Source: Lithospermum erythrorhizon
Taxonomy: Eukaryota > Streptophyta > Magnoliopsida > Boraginales > Boraginaceae
Length of the DNA: 64,000 bases
Reading direction: 5' to 3'
Assembly: GCA_019722365.1 (NCBI GenBank)
Contig: JADFUC010000925.1
Coordinates: forward strand, 186,001 to 250,000
Shown: in pieces, positions 61,001 through 64,000 of the stretch
Numbering within the stretch: the first letter of the stretch is position 1
Layout of the letters: each line of letters starts with the position of its first letter
Position numbers and translations under genes: made by a program
The notes under the pieces: generated by a model
What the model was told of the DNA's origin: nothing
Databases searched by the model: none
The model's input: the letters and a program-made list of their open reading frames with translations, nothing else

Positions 61001-64000
61001 TTTGTTGTTGCATTCTGTTTATGGGTGGGTTGGTAACTGGGGGTGTTGGGCCATTCAAAGACAAACATAAATTAATTGAGACTTACAGATAAAGATTCTG
61101 GTGACTGCAGAGCTTTAGATAGGAATTCAGAAATACTACCAAGCTGTAAGCTTTTGATTTGCAAACATAAGGACTGTAATGGGGTTCTCAGGAGTTCTGG
61201 CAACTTATACTCTGAGAGGGAATTATGGACACATCTTGGATAGAGGTGGTAACACTCGCCAGCTTGGACACGGCCAGCTCTTCCTCTTCTCTGATATATC
61301 AAGAAAGGATTATGTAGAATTCAAGAGAAAACTTTGGAATTCAAGAGAAAACTTGTTTTCCAAAAATATCATATTAATGGAACTAAGCTCCTAAGTTAGC
61401 TACAGGTTTATCAATTAAAATAAGAGCTTTAACACCAGATAAAGTTAGATTGGTATTACCTGCTTTGCAGAAGCCTTTGAAATCCAAGATGGGAGCAAAC
61501 ATGGGGTGTTGTTTAACGCATCATATGAAGTTTCTTTTGCCTTCCCACAGTCAACCACAAAAACCACGTCATTAATAGTAATGCTAGTTTCAGCCATATT
61601 GGTAGCCAGAACAATCTTCCTGATTCCATCTTCAGGCTTATTAAAAATTAATATCTGCAAAGAAAAAACACGTGTAATAAATGATAACAAAAGATCAGGA
61701 ACATATTATGTAAACTCTGAAAAAACTATACATATCAAACACTGTAAATATCAAATCATAGGCATAATTGTAAGAATAAAAACATCAAGTCAAGCTTCTT
61801 ATTACTAATTGGAGTTTGGGGATTTTAGCAATGCATCTACAGGACTAAACATGAAGAACCGCTAGAACTTGTATGCAAGTAATCACACAACAGCAATTTA
61901 AAGCACTCCTTCAGCTTCTCCAAGATTGATGTACTTCCTTAAAGTTGAAAGTGTTACATCTTGGTTTACACACCATAATCTCCATATACACACCTTCATA
62001 GACCCTTAACAACAAAAAACGCCATACTTAAAATCCCCAACAATATTTCTTCCACTATTCCACCAAGGGTATAACAGAAAATGAAAAAAAATTGCAGACA
62101 TTACGAAACTTCAATCACCACCTATAATGTAACAGCACGTGTTTAGAAAATTCTATTTTATTTTATGTAAATTTTGATAGCAGTCCGAACCCAAATTATG
62201 TGGAATATACATAGTAGCTGGCATAATATACACAAGCAACTTATTGATGTCTGAAATCCAAATGATTTAATTATTTGAGCTGTCTGATAATATCTAAAAT
62301 GAAGAAGTTGGTGCCTGGCGGCACATTAGATAGGAACCACGGTATTTAAAGCTAAGCACGTCCAAGTAATTCAATGACATTTGGATTATCAAAACAGTTG
62401 ATAAAATATCCAGGTAAAAAATAAACATAACTAAGAACAAATAAATAACTAAGAGAATCGTGGAAAAAATTCACCTGTTCTGCACTCGACATGGATCCAT
62501 GACATGCTAGTAGCAATACTCTGCTAGGGTCTCCAAGGATTGGATGAGATTGGAGCTGATCCTTCAAGGAATTTATATCATCCCAACCAGTCATAAATAC
62601 TAAAACAGCACCAGGCCTTTCATTTCTACATATGTGGCTAAGAACGTTTTCAATGAGATTAAAGCCAATTGAATCAGGATTCCAACAGGAAAGCGACTCC
62701 CGAGTCTGTCTGCTGAAATCTGTAAAATCCGCAGCTTCAAGAGAACCCTGTAGCAAAGCACAAATCTGAAGCTATGCTAATCAAATGCAAGAAACTGAAA
62801 TTTGTTAGATGACCTGATACCTCCACGGCTGAAGCAATTTGAGTCTTTCTCTTTCTAAGAGTCTGCTTCTGCATTTTCCACTTTTTGTCTTCACCATAAT
62901 TATCAATTTGATTATATGGAGTCAATCTATAGCCAGTCGCCTCCAAGATATTTTCCAGAAAATAACTTCGAACCGGGAAAGTAAATCCCTGAGAATTGAA
63001 TAAATTACAGCTCAACAAATGGCTTACTTGAGTTACAATGAAAATTTGTCAGAGACATCCATTTAAAGAAAGGTTTTGATCATCTATATGAATTAGTTTT
63101 CCATGGCAAAGTATGCATTAACATAAATGTACAACAACAAAATGAGATGGCAAAGTATGCATTAACATAAATGTACAAATAAATAAAATGAGAAACATAT
63201 TTACAGCAGCATAAGAGAGAAAGAAATGTTTGTGTGGGAAATAGGAAAACAACATGACACCAACCAACCCCTCCCCACACAAAAAGAATCAGACAACATT
63301 GTTTCCTTCCCTATAAATATTCACACGATCAGAACCCCGAACGCAGCCCCGTTCCATTTGTTTTAACTTTTAACAACAGAAGTATGAACTTCATTCAAAA
63401 CTTACAGGAATATGGATCATCGGTGCAGCACCAAAATACGAAGAAAATAGCTCAGCATTAAGGGTTGCACTCATCAAAACCAACCGCAGATCTGGTCTGC
63501 GAGGTAGTAGATCCTTGAGAACAATCAAAAGAAAATCTGGAACACAAAAATCCACTTACATGAGAAGGAAGAAAACAAAGCATTAGGACAGCTTGTATAA
63601 AGCACAATTACCTTCATTCATTCCTCGTTCGTGAATCTCATCTACAATTACATGAGTCACACCTTTCAACTCTCTATCAAGAAGAAGTCTCCTTAAAAGA
63701 ATGCCTGTAGTGCAAAACAGAAGACGAGTGTCTCTCCCTCGGATTCCCTCGAGGCGAACTTTGTACCCAACCTTCAAATAAATCAAATATAAAATATTAT
63801 ACACAGGATCTTAAAAAAGTTATATAGGTACTAGAGGCTTTCATAACATACAGATTCTTGTGTTTCCCCTCAGCAGCAACCCTTTCAGAAACCGCCATAG
63901 CAGATATTCGTCTTGGTTGAGTGCAAATAATATTGCAAGTAGCTCCACGTTCAGCTTCAATCTCAGACTCTAATATATATTGGGGCAATTGTGTAGTTTT
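58091..64000 (-). CDS. DExH-box RNA helicase with C-terminal dsRBD (3' part)
   Basis: Fourteen exons on the minus strand: 63852-64000 (cut by the window edge), 63612-63771, 63406-63536, 62821-62988, 62475-62747, 61460-61654, 61087-61290, 60509-60578, 60249-60397, 59714-60019, 59135-59194, 58845-58997, 58591-58709, 58091-58453. The first codons are [10 protein letters not shown] of motif I. Then TQPRR (Ia), [13 protein letters not shown] (II), [11 protein letters not shown] (III), [10 protein letters not shown] (IV), [11 protein letters not shown] (V) and RRGRAGR (VI). The HA2 and OB-fold parts follow ([31 protein letters not shown]). A dsRNA-binding domain ends it ([20 protein letters not shown]). 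Closest known genes are Arabidopsis DExH1/3/5, for example At1g48650. Frame breaks: one base missing near 63852-63871, one at 58620-58622, and perhaps one in the last codons. Confidence 0.9.
60778..61017 (+). repeat. Au-like SINE copy 4 (near full length)
   Basis: Antisense in the helicase intron between exons 61087-61290 and 60509-60578. The 5' half (GAGTCCAAGATTTTATATTC, TTGGATATAATGGAACAAAT) and the body (CATCTTGGGTCAATTTTGGG, AATCCGACCTCC, GCTTAGCGGGAGC) align with copy 2. The tail is TGTTGTTGC. Confidence 0.8.

Noticed and set aside
1..64000. CRISPR arrays, rRNA or tRNA genes, bacterial operons or prophage
   Set aside because: None seen; the repeats present are plant transposons, SINEs and microsatellites.

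Overview
The window is nuclear DNA of a eudicot plant. Genes are split into many short exons with GT...AG introns, the spaces between them are AT-rich, and the proteins are plant families (a Raf-like MAP3K with an EDR1 domain, a linker-histone/AT-hook protein, a DExH helicase with a C-terminal dsRNA-binding domain). Scattered ACTCCGTA-like MITE ends and Au-like SINEs would fit Caryophyllales, but that is a weak inference.

Layout. (1) 475-7860 (+): the last 27 exons of a three-part fusion of hydroxyisobutyrate/threonate-type dehydrogenase, DUF1537 four-carbon acid-sugar kinase and class II aldolase; the 5' part lies before the window. (2) 8686-12302 (-): a complete nine-exon DUF1295/steroid 5-alpha-reductase-family membrane protein, convergent with gene 1. 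(3) 13.3-19.3 kb: a decayed PIF/Harbinger element with both ORFs, then a probable non-autonomous hAT-like element. (4) 19672-36827 (-): a 13-exon SIS8/EDR1-like MAP3K. Its 8.3-kb intron 6 holds a Ty1-copia element (23403 to about 30976) inserted antisense. (5) 37-47 kb: gene-poor repeat-derived DNA with a MITE and weak gene-like fragments. (6) 47543-52161 (-): a four-exon HON4/HON5-type H15 + AT-hook chromatin protein. (7) 53.3-55 kb (-): relics of a carotenoid cleavage dioxygenase gene. (8) 58091-64000 (-): the 3' fourteen exons of a DExH-box RNA helicase, continuing beyond the window.

Splice junctions were placed by hand by conceptual translation and by checking that exon phases add up. Genes 1, 2 and the AT-hook gene are cleanly open. 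The MAP3K and the helicase each carry single-base frame disruptions in otherwise conserved exons, which look more like assembly indels than pseudogenes. The inner part of the copia element (about 25.1-30.7 kb) is far more degraded and CpG-richer than its own LTRs and gag, and it contains a roughly 0.5-kb sequence twice, about 2.4 kb apart.

The genes do not form one pathway; the order is ordinary plant microsynteny. From memory, the Arabidopsis counterparts of genes 1, 2 and 4 lie near each other on chromosome 1, as do those of genes 6 and 8. The most interesting biology is gene 1, which joins on one polypeptide activities that bacteria encode as a sugar-acid catabolic operon.
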